DNA of 64,000 nucleotides from Ascarosepion bandense (taxonomy: Eukaryota; Mollusca; Cephalopoda; Sepiida; Sepiidae). A model generated the notes under the pieces. The model was not told the origin of the DNA. It did no database searches and saw only the letters and a program-made list of their open reading frames with translations. Below are positions 1 through 10,212 of this stretch, piece by piece (the first letter of the stretch is position 1; each line of letters begins with the position of its first letter). Position numbers and translations under genes: made by a program. Location: positions 4,456,001 to 4,520,000 of the forward strand of contig JBBBDQ010000192.1 of NCBI GenBank assembly GCA_037127315.1, written 5' to 3'.

Positions 1-159
1 CATAAGGGAAAAGCTGAGATACACCTATATATGCATTGCTGCAAGCATATCATTAAAGAAACACATACATGTGAAGGCATATCAATAAATCTGTAACCTA
101 ATGAAAAACAAAGCATTTATTTTTATGCAATAAATACTTTTCAACATAATCTCTTTCTT

Positions 160-605
160 GTTGCATTTAATTTTTTCTGTGTACCTTGTCACTTCAGGAT
201 GTAGACGATTATGGCCCTCCACAATTTGTTCTTACTAAATTTTGTCTTTTTTTACTATCTCTCCTAATCCCAGTTCTGCTAATCATTGACTCAAGTTCAT
301 TAAGTAGGTTATGCACTGCTTTATCTATCCCCCTTGCATTCAATATGTCCTGTCAGTGTTAAATTTTCTAATCTCTCTTTCCTTATTATGTGAACTATCT
401 TTTTCTGATGTTAAGTTTAAGTGTTTTTTTTTGTTTCCATTTTCTATAAAACTTTGTCATTGCTCACATATTCAACCCATGGTACTCTTCAGCATCTTTC
501 TGTAGAACCATAATTCTGTTGTCTCAAGTTTTTTCTTCCTCTGTGATGGGAGAGATTGTCCAGCATTCACTGACATATAGAGAGAACCAATATTACATAA
601 CTGTT
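160..605 (-). pseudogene. LINE 3' end (RTE-like endonuclease/RT family), decayed
   Basis: Read on the minus strand, this stretch encodes the tail of a LINE reverse transcriptase polyprotein. A SECWTIS block lies near 555-585, followed by a stretch resembling LKLNIRKR, then a TGHI-like block and finally KLWRAIIVYILK ending at a stop near 190. These blocks occur in this order in the C-terminal region of a LINE family common in molluscs. The catalytic RT domain is absent, so this is a 5'-truncated copy. Several stops and frame changes interrupt it. The same family recurs on the plus strand at 31980-33075. Family level is confident; clade naming is inference. Confidence 0.75.
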
Positions 606-1479
606 AAGTACCGTTTTCCTTGAATTCAGTGACAAATATTAATTATATAGTTCAAACAAAATTCAGATAAAATTTTCATATCAAAATTCAACAATGTTAT
701 GACCTTATTGATTCATATATCTTCATACATTCATATATTTCATCTGTACTAACTGGCAAGAAGGAAGGTTTAGGATTTTTTTCCAAGGGCATAAGTGGCA
801 AGTGAATATAAGCAGTCTCAGCAAAAGTTTAAATTCCTTTTAATTATTCCATTTGTTTTGTTAATAAACATTTTGCCACCCAATATCAAGTGTGTCTAGA
901 AAGTATTCTACCTAGGGCAATGCCACCTTAGTTCTCATCAAAGTACTTTCCTTCAAATCTTGCTCACTTACCCTAATATCCCTTCCACTTTTCAAAACAA
1001 TTCTCTGTTCTCTTTTGAGATAGTCATAAACTGTCTCATCACATTCTCCTTAATCAGATCCACAATGTGTGTGTGTGAAAACATTGATACATATATAATA
1101 AAAACTGACAGCCTATATGTATAAATTGTTTTATTGTGCTTTACAGATGCAGCGAATTTTTTTTAATTTAAGGTTTGTTGCACTCCTACATCAACAAGTC
1201 AATCAGCACCATCTATTTTTTTTTAATATTTTGTTTGTTTTTAAAACCTACTGTTATTATATACTTAATAGAATACAATATAATGTAAACACAAGTGTTG
1301 TATGTTCTGGAAAAACAAAAAATTAAAGTGCTTCACTTTATTGTGGTGATCTAGATTAAAATCTGCAATATCACTTAGGTATCTGTATCAATATATATGA
1401 CATGTATATTTGGCTGTAACCCTACAATAATTATTTGAGTTAGCAATATTACTGAAAGAGAAATCCAAAGTTTGTGGGG
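606..1479. other. AT-rich intergenic stretch, nothing recognised
   Basis: No convincing coding signal. The part from about 890 to 1060, read on the minus strand, loosely resembles the start of a DNA transposase, but I could not anchor it with any motif. Short ORFs here are low-complexity and start in AT runs. Confidence 0.4.
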
Positions 1480-2310
1480 TGCTCATTAGAGACATGCAGT
1501 TCGCAAATGATGCAGCACATTCTTTAGAGCAACTGCAGTGACTAATGGACAATTTTTCAAAAGCCTACCAAGAGTTCAATCTGACCATTAGTCTGAAGAG
1601 GACTAATGTGATAGGTCAAGGCATTGAACTGGCTCCCACCATCAAAAGCAACAACTACGACTTGGAGTTCACATACCTCTGCCTCAACCATTTCAGACAT
1701 CCACTCACTAGAAACTGAGGTCAACAGATAGATTGGACAAGCTGCCACCACATTTACCAGGCTGACTTCAAGAATCTTGGACAACAGAAAGCTTACTATA
1801 AACACCAAAATTGCAGTCTATAGAGCATTTTATGGCAGTGAAACTGTAGACAGGAGCAACACCTCATCATCTTTTATCTTCACTGTCTGAGACACATTCT
1901 GGGCATCAATTGGTCTAACCAAATCACCAATGTCATAGTTCTCACTCATGCCTATACACTCTTCTCTGACAGTGCTGGCTTGGACAAATACACTGTATAC
2001 CAGATGAGAGAATTCTCAATGGGGAACTGGTCACCAGCAAGAAAGCATAAGGGCAACTGCATCTTCGATTCAAGGATGTCTGCAAAATAAACTTGAGGGA
2101 GATGGGATATCGACATTAAGAAGTGGGAAGACGTCACCAATGATCTCTCATGCTGAAGACACAATTTACAGCCAGGGCTGGGGTAAAGAGAGGAAAAAAC
2201 AAAAGCTTGCTGCCAGAGAAAAGTGTGTTGCAATTGAAAATGTCACTCCAATGTGGGCCTGTCCAGCAATAAAAGATGGTGCATCACTATCAGCAGCTGA
2301 GGCATAACTA
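1480..2310 (+). pseudogene. LINE reverse transcriptase C-terminal half (RTE/BovB-like), decayed
   Basis: The plus strand carries a reverse transcriptase relic. It begins with MQFANDAAHSLEQLQ at about 1494, where the catalytic FADD box has become FAND. Downstream come a TISLKRTNV block, an LR-ILG-INWS-Q-TN block (about 1885-1940) and a DSRMS block. Near 2225-2290 is a zinc-knuckle-like tail, C-CH-NVGLSSNKRWC, typical of LINEs often annotated as craniofacial-development-protein-2-like in animal genomes. In-frame stops and frame slips are frequent. The 5' half (endonuclease and early RT) is missing. It differs from the RTE copy at 60180-61740. Confidence 0.8.
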
Positions 2311-2427
2311 TTTTCGGACAGATCTATGGCCTGCCTCTCTCTCTCTCTCCTCCTCTGTCTTTCTTTCATGTATACAGAAGTGTTCAATTTTAAATACATT
2401 TAGAAGGGCTTTATAATTTACACACAC

Positions 2428-2728
2428 ACATTTTTAATTTATTTGTTTAAACATTATTTTTAATGGATATTCATATTTAAGTAGATATTTTGTTTTTGTT
2501 TTTTATAATTAGAGAGTATATTTATTTATATTAACTGGCCTGAATAACTGAGAAATCTTGTTAGGAAAATTTATCCTGTCAGAGGATGCATATTTTTCTA
2601 ACAAGATTTCTTAATTATTCAGGCCAATAGATATAAATAAATATACTGTTTAATTATAAAAAACAGAGTATCTACTCAGATACAAGTATCTATTAAAAAT
2701 AATGTTTAAACAAATAAATTAAAAATGT
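2428..2728. repeat. Long near-perfect palindrome (foldback / MITE-like)
   Basis: The left arm 2428-2576 is, by eye, almost the reverse complement of the right arm 2581-2728. Examples are GGCCTGAATAA with its partner TTATTCAGGCC, and GTTTAAACAAAT at 2704 with its partner at the left end. The arms meet at a tiny centre around 2577-2580. Mismatches cluster in one block about 40 bp in from each outer end. No ORF is present. This could be a foldback MITE or an inverted duplication. It lies beside a CA microsatellite at 2421-2430, and I see no clear target duplication. Confidence 0.85.
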
Positions 2729-2880
2729 CAAAGTTAGTTCATTTCATACACACACACAAACACATATATAGTGACTTGAATTAATAATTTTAATATTTTA
2801 AGTTACATATAATATTAGAATATAATTTTTTCAATATAACTCACTCTTTATATATATATATATACACACACACTTAATAT

Positions 2881-2914
2881 TTTATAACCAATTTAAATGA
2901 TGTGTTGAGTTTTC
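2881..2914 (+). repeat. 34-bp module shared exactly with 7788-7821
   Basis: This segment (ATAACCAATTTAAATG core) is identical over 34 bases to 7788-7821. There it forms the 3' product side of a hammerhead-like motif, with the predicted cleavage six bases inside the shared block. Flanks differ at both sites. It probably marks the end of a retroelement copy. Confidence 0.7.
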
Positions 2915-2940
2915 CTTTTTATATATATATATATATAGTG

Positions 2941-3085
2941 TCATCAGCAGACCGATCTGTTTTGCTGTATCACAGCTCATCAGTACAGTTAGACATCCGA
3001 TTGCTTTTAAGCCAGAATTGAGACCCGACTGAATTGGCATCAGTCGGCGATTCTACTTCTGAGCTATGGGTGCTCGGTAGAAGGA
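2941..3085 (-). repeat. tRNA-headed short retroposon ending in a hammerhead-like core
   Basis: On the minus strand a tRNA-like region precedes a ribozyme-like motif. TAGCTCAGAAG (3056-3066) fits the pol III A-box consensus TRGYNNANNNG completely. It is followed by an anticodon-arm-like hairpin (3025-3047, eight perfect pairs, seven-base loop) and a weaker B-box-like GGTCTCAATTC (3015-3025) at tRNA-like spacing. About 30 bases on lies the hammerhead core described separately. Then follows a TA microsatellite (2920-2937), which may be the 3' tail. The outer boundaries are uncertain. Confidence 0.55.
2942..2997 (-). ncRNA. Hammerhead ribozyme-like motif 1 (probably inactive)
   Basis: The minus strand reads CTGATGA (2977-2983), a perfect five-pair stem II with loop GAT (2964-2976), then AAAAC (2959-2963) where GAAAC is expected. 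A six-base loop follows, then the cleavage triplet GTC (2950-2952). Stem III is the two-pair minimal form known from metazoan retroelement hammerheads. Stem I can form guc/gac and gua/ugc helices around an internal loop. The conserved G12 is A here, which in known hammerheads abolishes cleavage. Confidence 0.65.
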
Positions 3086-3534
3086 AGGCAGACTTTTAAC
3101 GTATGATGTATCATATGCCAGTAGCCAGAATGCTCTAATTCATTACTGAATAAGCGAATGTGTTGATGATAGAGTAGCTACTGTTTTTTCAAAGTCTACC
3201 ATTCTTCCAGAGTGCTCAATCAGGGTGTAATAGCCAATGCCCCGAAAGATATAAAATAGCAGTAATAACAAACTTTTTAAATAGAGCGCATCAAAATTCC
3301 TCTTAAAGAATATTTTTGAGCAAACTAAAACACAAAAAACAAACATTAGTCAACAATAATTTTCCCAACTACATTATTAATAAACAAATAAAATTATTCT
3401 TACAAAAAAATACATGACACCAGTATTAAAAACAACAGACAAGAAAACATCAACATATTTTATTGCATGCCAAATTCACATTAATTATAAACAGGATGAA
3501 TTTTCTATACAAAAAAATTAAATATCTTCAGTCA

Positions 3535-3812
3535 ATTGAGTGTCATACATGATACACACTTGGACAATTAATGCCTCAAAAGAGACATGACTGACTGGGC
3601 AGAAGATTTCCCTGCAGTAGGTTGCCATTACTTTCTGTAGTAGACTGGTTGCCAACCTAATATGTCCTGTTATTTAACCCATGATTTGAGGGAGAAGAGA
3701 CGGATTAATACCTTTCCCAAAGGTATTTGCGCACAAGTGAATGCAACAAATTCAACTGGAATTCAAATTTAGCTCTTCAATTTCTCTTTCCGAGCCGATA
3801 TCCACTGCACCA
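3535..3812 (-). repeat. tRNA-derived SINE, copy 1
   Basis: On the minus strand the head carries TGGTGCAGTGG (3802-3812), a full match to the A-box consensus. A degraded B-box, ATTTGAATTCC (3758-3768), lies about 35 bases on. The body includes the blocks GGTTGGCAACCAGTCTAC and CCCAGTCAGTCATGTCTC, both repeated at 39430-39710. A related but diverged copy lies at 58950-59225. Three dispersed copies with pol III boxes at their heads make a SINE family the simplest reading. Confidence 0.8.
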
Positions 3813-3849
3813 CAACACACATACATCCATTAAACACTATATTTCTGCT

Positions 3850-4265
3850 GTAATTCCTCAAAAACATGCAAAATTTATAATATATTATAGTTTAATAGAT
3901 CATAATAACCCCATAAAATCTAAACTAGTGATGACTAATATTGTGCATGAATTTCAATGCCCTGTAGAAGATTGTGTTGTCATAAATCAGTTACCTATAT
4001 TGGTCATACTACACTTCTCTGAGTAGACGTCTTACATGCCACCTATCTAGTAATAATAGTGCAATAAAAAAAACATTTATTAACTCATAATTTACAAGAA
4101 CCCTTAAGAGAAATTTTGGTTGAAAATACAAAAATACTATTTAAATCCTAATATCAAAAGTACCTTGCTATAAGAGAGGCACTATATATTAAACAATTTT
4201 CTTCTACCGTCAATCTTACATTATGTAACAGTGGAAATTTAAAAAATACTCTTTCAACCAACATA
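3850..4265 (+). pseudogene. Penelope-like element GIY-YIG endonuclease remnant
   Basis: A plus-strand frame gives NPIKSKLVMTNIVHEFQCP then VEDC, the entry to the endonuclease of Penelope-like elements with its CxxxxxC pair. Frameshifted continuations give an IGHT-like piece, SRRLTCHLSS, a block similar to REILVENTKIL (4110-4140), and REALYIKQF-like residues at about 4170-4200. This order matches the Penelope endonuclease module. The RT domain is absent. It lies directly behind SINE copy 1 and just before the gypsy relic at 4270. Confidence 0.7.
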
Positions 4266-4269
4266 GCAT

Positions 4270-5960
4270 AGGGCCTCCGATGCTATTTCTCACAATCTTG
4301 TTGCTACAGTACAGAGCCTGCTTGACATATTCTCAGTAGAACCTTCCCCTATAGACATCAATGATTCAGATAAAACTTGTAATGAAATGACAACAGCCCT
4401 CACATCCATATTAGATAATAACCCTGCCATAACCTCCCTTGACCACATTCGCTATGCTGGTCAGAGAGACGTACAATACACCTTATTAAGTAAGAACATA
4501 AACAAGGGCTTTCCAAACAGTTGTCAAGCAATGGCACCTACAATCCAAGAATACTGGGAAGTTCGTAACCGCCTCAGCAATGAAAATGGCCTAATACTAC
4601 TGAACAAGAGAGTAGTTATACCAACATCCCAACGCAAAAGCATATTAAGGTGCTTACATTTGGCTCATCAAGGGGTAGTGGGCATGAAAGCACATGCTAA
4701 CGAGTCAGTCTACTGGCCTGGAATGAATACCTCAATTCACAATTACAGGGATAATTGCATTATGTGTTCAAGGAATGCCCCAAGTTTACCACATGACCCA
4801 ATCCACAGGACACCTTTACCAGAATGGCCTTTTCAACAAATAGCGATGGACTTATTCTATGTTGGATATTTCACATATTTTGCCTGTGCAGACAAGCTCA
4901 CCAGATGACTCATTCTGTACCGCATGAAGCCAGGGCAGGCAGTTACCTCCAGGTTGATATCAATCTGCAGGGAAATATTCCAAATATATGGTGCACCTGA
5001 GGAACTTAGTATTGATGGTATGCCGCCATTCTCAGCTTACTCGTTCTAGCAGTTGCTAAAAACCTGGGCTGCTAAACAAAGGATTTCATCAGTGGCCTAT
5101 CTCTAGTCTAACAGACAAGCAGAGTTAGCAGTCAAGTCTGCAAAAAAACTCATAAAGGACTGCAGGTTCCTTGGACAATGATATGGCAGCACGAGCAATC
5201 TTGCAATATAGAAACACACCTATCCAAGGTATTAGCTTATCACCAGCATAACTCTTGCTTCATAGATGTGTTCGGGATTTTATCCCATCACACCCACTTA
5301 TATAAACCACACTGAGTGGATTGCTGCAGCCCAAAGACATGAAAAGACATTATCCAAACAAAATGCAGGCCTCATTAAGAGGTACAATCATACTGCACAT
5401 ACCCTATCTCCCCTTCAGGAGGGCAACACAGTTTCCATTCAAAACACAAATAGTCATCGATGGGATATTACTGGGCGAATAGTAGAAATGCTTCCCAACT
5501 GTCAATATAGGATTAGAGTTGCAGGATTAGGTAGAATAACCCTGTGAAATCGTAGATTTCTGAGGAAACTTGAAGCCCCTGGAATCACAACCTCTATCCC
5601 AAGTGCCTTGCCTGTGTCCCTTGGACCGACAGTCACGGATGTATGGAGGCTACATCAATCTGACGAGAAATCTGAAAATGATGACATCACTTTGCGAAGT
5701 GATCTGGCACCCCAGGACCCTACTCAATCACTGCCATCAAGAACCAGGATCCCTAGGGCGCTATCCCGATTACTCCCATACAATCAGCCAGGTAATAAGG
5801 AACTGATTCCTCCCCAGCAGCCACTATGCTCCCACAATGAGGAAGGGGAGGGAGATGTAGAAATCAACTTGCCTTCTAACATGGCTACCTTCTTTTTGTC
5901 CCCTTGGAGTAATCTACTTCATTCATAGGAGAGTATCAAATTCAGCAGGTGAGTTAGTCC
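4270..5960 (+). pseudogene. Ty3/gypsy pol remnant: integrase half
   Basis: The open stretch 4387-4908 (173 residues) holds the integrase HHCC zinc motif (H91, H94, C124, C127 around HLAHQG and YWPGM) and the first catalytic Asp of the core (D155 in AMDLFYVG). After the stop, shifted frames continue with SIDGMPPFSAY (second Asp, normally SDNGPPF) and a region with AELAVKSAKKLI containing the third acidic residue. The frame from 5266 gives the C-terminal chromatin/SH3-like part (RRYNHTAHTLSPLQ region and RITL-NRRFLRKL). RT and RNase H are missing upstream and no LTR was recognised, so this is a partial copy with several stops. Confidence 0.85.
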
Positions 5961-6415
5961 ACTATATTATAATGGACCTGCCCAATACATTTGCACAAGT
6001 GGATCCTATTCATTTATATATATCTCTCCATTAATCACTCAACAGGTTTTCCTTCCATTTGGAGTGACTACACCAATCTACTTGTGTGTCAAATTACTTG
6101 CTATTAAACAATATCCAACACACAATAAAAAATTAAATTCAAAGAAAACGGTTAAATTCCCATCATTTTAACATTTCATGACATTACACTGCACATGAAA
6201 GAATTCTTTTCCATTACAATCTATGATGTTTTTTTTAAAAAAAGTTTAAAATTTTCCAATTTTAAAGTTTTGTTTATAGCTACTTTATTGAAAATAAAAT
6301 TAATTTTGTCTTTTTGCCTTGATAAAGTCCATCACAAGACAAAACACACAGGTGAGTAAAATATAGTTTTCCTCTAGTCTTTATTTAACACACACACACA
6401 CACATATATATATAA
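5961..6415. other. Non-coding; possible Penelope terminal hairpin at 6317-6358
   Basis: AT-rich sequence without coding signal. Near 6319-6345 the plus strand reads CTTGATAAAGTCC, a short loop, AAGAC and AAAAC. This resembles a decayed form of the stem-loop often found at ends of Penelope-like elements. If so, the gypsy relic may have landed between the endonuclease at 3850-4265 and this end. A short CA/TA microsatellite closes the stretch (6392-6418). Confidence 0.3.
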
Positions 6416-6417
6416 TC

Positions 6418-6940
6418 ATTTCACCCAAAGCAAGGCAGTACTGCCACTGGTGCGCAGGAGGTTACATAAGAGAAGGGTGATGAGAAAGAGGAACAAGTTA
6501 CAGGGGTATCAGAGAATGGGTAAGAGAAGGATGAGAACACTGGTGTGAAGAAAGCTGCATGAGGGTAGAGTGGGAAGGAAGAACATGATACAAGGGTTTT
6601 CAGGAAAGGATGTGAGTCAAGAAGATAAGAGATGGCAATTGACATTGCATTTAAATTCTTGGAGATTGTAGTTGTCAAGGAAGCAAGTATATGGAAGAGA
6701 AGGCTCGAAGTGTGAGTAAAGAAGTTGATAGAGTAGAAGTTGCAGTTACATTTAATTGCTTTCACTGTGAAAGGGTGGAATCTAATTGCTAGTCTAGTAG
6801 CTCGAGTAAATTCATGCAGAGGGGCACCAGGGATCTAAGCTCACTGGAGCAGAAACTGTGAAAGTATTTGTAGAAGAGACAGAGAGAAACCACATTACAT
6901 CAGTCAGAAAGTGACTGGAGTTGAGCTACCAGGTCGAGAT
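6418..6940 (-). pseudogene. Jockey/CR1-like LINE 3' end (family B, copy 1)
   Basis: The minus strand encodes the C-terminus of a LINE polyprotein: LCLFYKYFHSFCSSELRSLVP, then FHPFTVKAIKCNCN and a SINFFTHTSSL block. These match the tails of the copies at 21700-21880, 54890-55080 and 63190-63345. The 3' end reads CCTTGCTTTGGGTGAAATG and runs into a TA/TG microsatellite at 6418, as in the copy ending at 55215. A long antisense-looking open frame at 6421-6765 is the 3' UTR plus the protein tail, not a gene. Confidence 0.7.
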
Positions 6941-7273
6941 CGATTACATTGCATATAAATATATATAAAAGTAGATGGATAAGTGTACACAGGTGTACAT
7001 TCTCTTTATGTATAGGGGTATATAAAAAGTTGCTTGTATACTTATATAATTACATTTATATTTATATGTATATATATGGATGTGTATACATATATGCATG
7101 AATCCACTCCTCATAAGATTGCGAGTGTGTGAACAATAATTGTGTGTGGATATAAATAGATGAATGTATGTATGAAGAGCACATTTATGAGTATATATAT
7201 GTATGGATGTGAGGATGTATGTAAGTATGAAAATATATGCGTATTTTAGGAGTATGTGTGAGAATTACTAGCA

Positions 7274-7317
<44 letters not shown>

Positions 7318-7544
7318 GTGCAGAAATCCCGTCTTTATGAAATGTATATATATGAGTATACGAACGCAAGATCGGTATGTAGACATGAAAAAGTGTATGT
7401 CGGTAAGTATGTATAAGTTTCAACATTTGTATGTATATGTGGGGATGTGCGCATATGTGTATATGAATATAAGTTAGTGTACATGGGTGGGTTAATTTAT
7501 GGAGTTACACGTACACATGTATCCATATAATTAGAAATAAATGG
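6941..7544. repeat. TA/TG/GTAT low-complexity block with (TA)n
   Basis: A stretch dominated by short TGTATG/TATA-type words, with a pure TA run at about 7277-7316. No coding or RNA feature was recognised. Confidence 0.7.
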
Positions 7545-7742
7545 TTAATGACTTAGCGGTGTGAATCTTCACGGCTGGTCTGAATACCCCCAGCTGATCT
7601 GACACTAATGCCTCTGTCCTGACTCTCTTTTCCTTTTTCTCTTTTTACCTTCTTATTTTTTTATTTTCTTATCTTTCTCTTCAGTTAAAGAAAATGCTTA
7701 TTTCAGCAAAATTGTTTGTACCAAATGGAAGGAATATTGTGT
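7545..7742 (+). repeat. Probable retroelement end preceding hammerhead motif 2
   Basis: This is less AT-rich than its surroundings and carries a pyrimidine tract at 7615-7682. It has no open frame. It leads directly into the hammerhead-like motif at 7743, so it is probably part of the same retroelement. Family assignment is uncertain. Confidence 0.35.
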
Positions 7743-7796
7743 GATCTGATGAAATGAGCTAATTAAGCTCATTGAAATGAATTATAATTTATAACC
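7743..7796 (+). ncRNA. Hammerhead ribozyme-like motif 2
   Basis: CTGATGA (7746-7752) is followed at once by a perfect eight-pair stem II (AATGAGCT 7753-7760 with AGCTCATT 7766-7773, loop AATTA) and then by GAAA (7774-7777). Stem III can form from 7778-7792, and the predicted cleavage follows ATA (7791-7793). The core and stem II are intact and very unlikely by chance. Stem I is weak: I could not find a strong pairing between 7735-7745 and 7794-7805. Activity is therefore uncertain. Confidence 0.6.
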
Positions 7797-7821
7797 AATT
7801 TAAATGATGTGTTGAGTTTTC
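7788..7821 (+). repeat. 34-bp module, second copy of 2881-2914
   Basis: Exact 34-base match to 2881-2914. The block starts six bases upstream of the predicted cleavage site of hammerhead motif 2 and runs into its 3' product. Confidence 0.7.
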
Positions 7822-7837
7822 TTTTATAAATATACTA

Positions 7838-8196
7838 GCAGTATACCCAGCATTGCTCGGGTGTAATGAAAGCTTTAAAACTAATCCTTTGGACATTGGC
7901 ATGAAAGACTAAAAAGCAATAGTTGTTTCCAGTTAAAGCAAAACCATAGACTGAAAGAAAAATGAATGGATGTAAATCAAATTTTGATTTTCTGGTATCG
8001 ATATCAAATAAGTTTTTTTCGTCGAAAACTGAATTTTGAAGTCTAAATAAGTCCTCTGAATAAATGGTATCATGGCTGAGACTAAGAACTACAATTATAC
8101 CTACTTAGAGCCAAACCCGAAGCAAAAACTAAAATAAAAGGGCTGAAAAAAATACAGACATACAGGCAGATAAACAGACACACACAAACATGTTGC

Positions 8197-8240
<44 letters not shown>
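7838..8240 (+). repeat. Interspersed repeat starting CTAGCAGTATACCC
   Basis: The left end reads CTAGCAGTATACCCAGCATT and then GCTCGGGTG. It is like a widespread invertebrate repeat terminus whose commoner form has CCCGGCGTTGCTCGGG. No ORF survives. The right end is a CAGACA/CACACA tract followed by a TA run (8201-8239), the usual tail of this type. The class of the parent element is not clear from this copy. Confidence 0.5.
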
Positions 8241-8244
<4 letters not shown>

Positions 8245-8293
8245 ATTTTCTGCACTATTGTAAGAACTGCAACCTTGAAATTTCTGAATATCG

Positions 8294-8420
8294 TTTCTTC
8301 TGTCTTTGTCTATGAGTGTATCAAATTTGATTAAAATCGAATCAATCCTTCTATAACCCGATTTTTTCGATTATCGAGTCTATAGGTAATGGACAAACAC
8401 ACACACACACACAGACAAAA

Positions 8421-8470
<50 letters not shown>

Positions 8471-8658
8471 TGTGTGTGTGTGTGTCTACATTGTACACAT
8501 CTGAGGTACATCCAGGACTTTGATCAGAATAGGTTCCTGAGAGAAATAAATAAAAATGATTTCTTCTGTCTTTGTCTATGAGTGTATCAAATTTGATTAA
8601 AATCGAATCAATCCTTCTATAACCCGATTTTTTCGATTATCGAGTCTATAGGTAATGG

Positions 8659-8689
<31 letters not shown>

Positions 8690-8695
8690 AAATTC

Positions 8696-8746
<51 letters not shown>

Positions 8747-8831
8747 TGTGTGTGTGTCTACATTGTACACATCTGAGGTACATCCAGGACTTTGATCAGA
8801 ATAGGTTCCTGAGAGAAATAAATAAAAATGA
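8294..8831 (+). repeat. Two tandem copies of a 266-bp unit
   Basis: Unit 1 (8294-8559) and unit 2 (8560-8831) share the same start (TTTCTTCTGTCTTTGTC), an internal CGATTTTTTCGATTATCGAG block, a CA tract, a TA run and the end GAAATAAATAAAAATGA. They differ mainly in microsatellite lengths. The near-identity implies a recent duplication. Confidence 0.9.
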
Positions 8832-10205
8832 AAACAAATTTAAAACACTAAAAACAAGAGAGTAATATATGATCAAGTATTTTTCACTTACATATATGTC
8901 ATAGCTTTTTCCCACAAGAGGGATGAATAGATTGAAAATATCAGATTTATAAAGATGGGAGACATCTTACTTATATTAAATAAAAATTAAAATAAAGTTT
9001 TGTTTTTAAAATTATTTTATTATTACTTGAGCTATTTTGGTGCTTTTATTTTGAAAATTATTTTTATTTAGATTAAAAAAACATTTTATCTAAAGGTTTT
9101 GATCCCCACCACTGGATTCCATGTCTACACACAGGTATATGTATAGACACAGATGCATTGGAGCAAAAAAATTTATTTGTATTTTTGTGTCTGTTCATTT
9201 TCGTTGTACTTGAGATCATTCTCAGAGACCCTGATTAAATGATATTCCTTGAAGATTCCAGCACACAGTTTTCTTCAGATGGCTTGTGCTCTCTTACTTT
9301 CTCACTCCCTCTCCCAAAATATGTGTTCGTGCGAGAAAGAGAAAAAGAGTATCAAGGCTGCTTTCCATCACAAAATTTATATTATGAAGGTACAATTTTC
9401 TATAGTTTGACTTCCATGAAAGAATATAAGAGTAAAGGAGAACAAGAAAAGCAAAAAGAAACTAAAGAGAGAAAAAAGAAGTTATGTCATACTCTTCTTT
9501 TTTTATAGAAGAGAGTAGCTTGACTTGCATATTTTCCACAATTGCTAAGCTAGATTTTCAAATACTGATTTGCAAAGCAGGAAAGCTCACCTCACTTGAA
9601 CTCCTCTTCATCTTATCTCTCTTCATTTGAGTTTCAAGACAAGAAGGTGGTTTCAGTGGTAAAGAAGAGAACTGATTAGACCAAGGAAAGTAATTATTTT
9701 TTTATTTAAAGCATTTTCTACCAAAAATCATTAGCCAGACATCAGTGAAGAAGCTGTAGGGAACTCGATGATGCTTGGTAATTGGCCTTGTGTCAAACAC
9801 GTCCAAAGTCCCCACAATTTAAATATCAAAAGATTGAAGGTTGAAATGTGAAAGGATAAAATATTTCATGTGTACATTAAAGCAAAGATTTATTTACAGA
9901 ATCACAAAAGTGTAAGAAGGAAAATATAAGTGAAATTTTGTTAACTGAACACTATAACATATTTTTGAGAAGAAAAATGTTCATTGAGAAAATGCATGCA
10001 GTATTGTAGTTAAAATTGTTCGTAGTAGTAATGTAGGTATTAAAATGTTTGCAGAAGTTTAGAGTTCATGGTTGTGTAGTAGCAGAATGTAAAGTCTTCG
10101 TTCCTTCTTGTCGTAAGTCGCGACAGGTTGAGAGAAAGAGAAGGCAAAACAAATAAAGGAGTGGTACTTAACACGTACATTTGGTTGTTGCTGTTCTGCT
10201 TGGTG
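8832..10205. other. AT-rich non-coding stretch
   Basis: No conserved protein motif was recognised. An 89-codon open frame at 9239-9508 is lysine/glutamate-rich low complexity in its second half. It has no family resemblance and I do not call it a gene. Confidence 0.4.
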
Positions 10206-10212
10206 GCATGGT

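Noticed and set aside
5660..5670. CTGACGAGAAA as a hammerhead core
   Set aside because: There is no room for stem II between the two boxes; it lies in gypsy coding sequence.
6421..6765. 114-codon minus-strand open frame as a gene
   Set aside because: Its first part is the LINE polyprotein tail and the rest is LINE 3' UTR.
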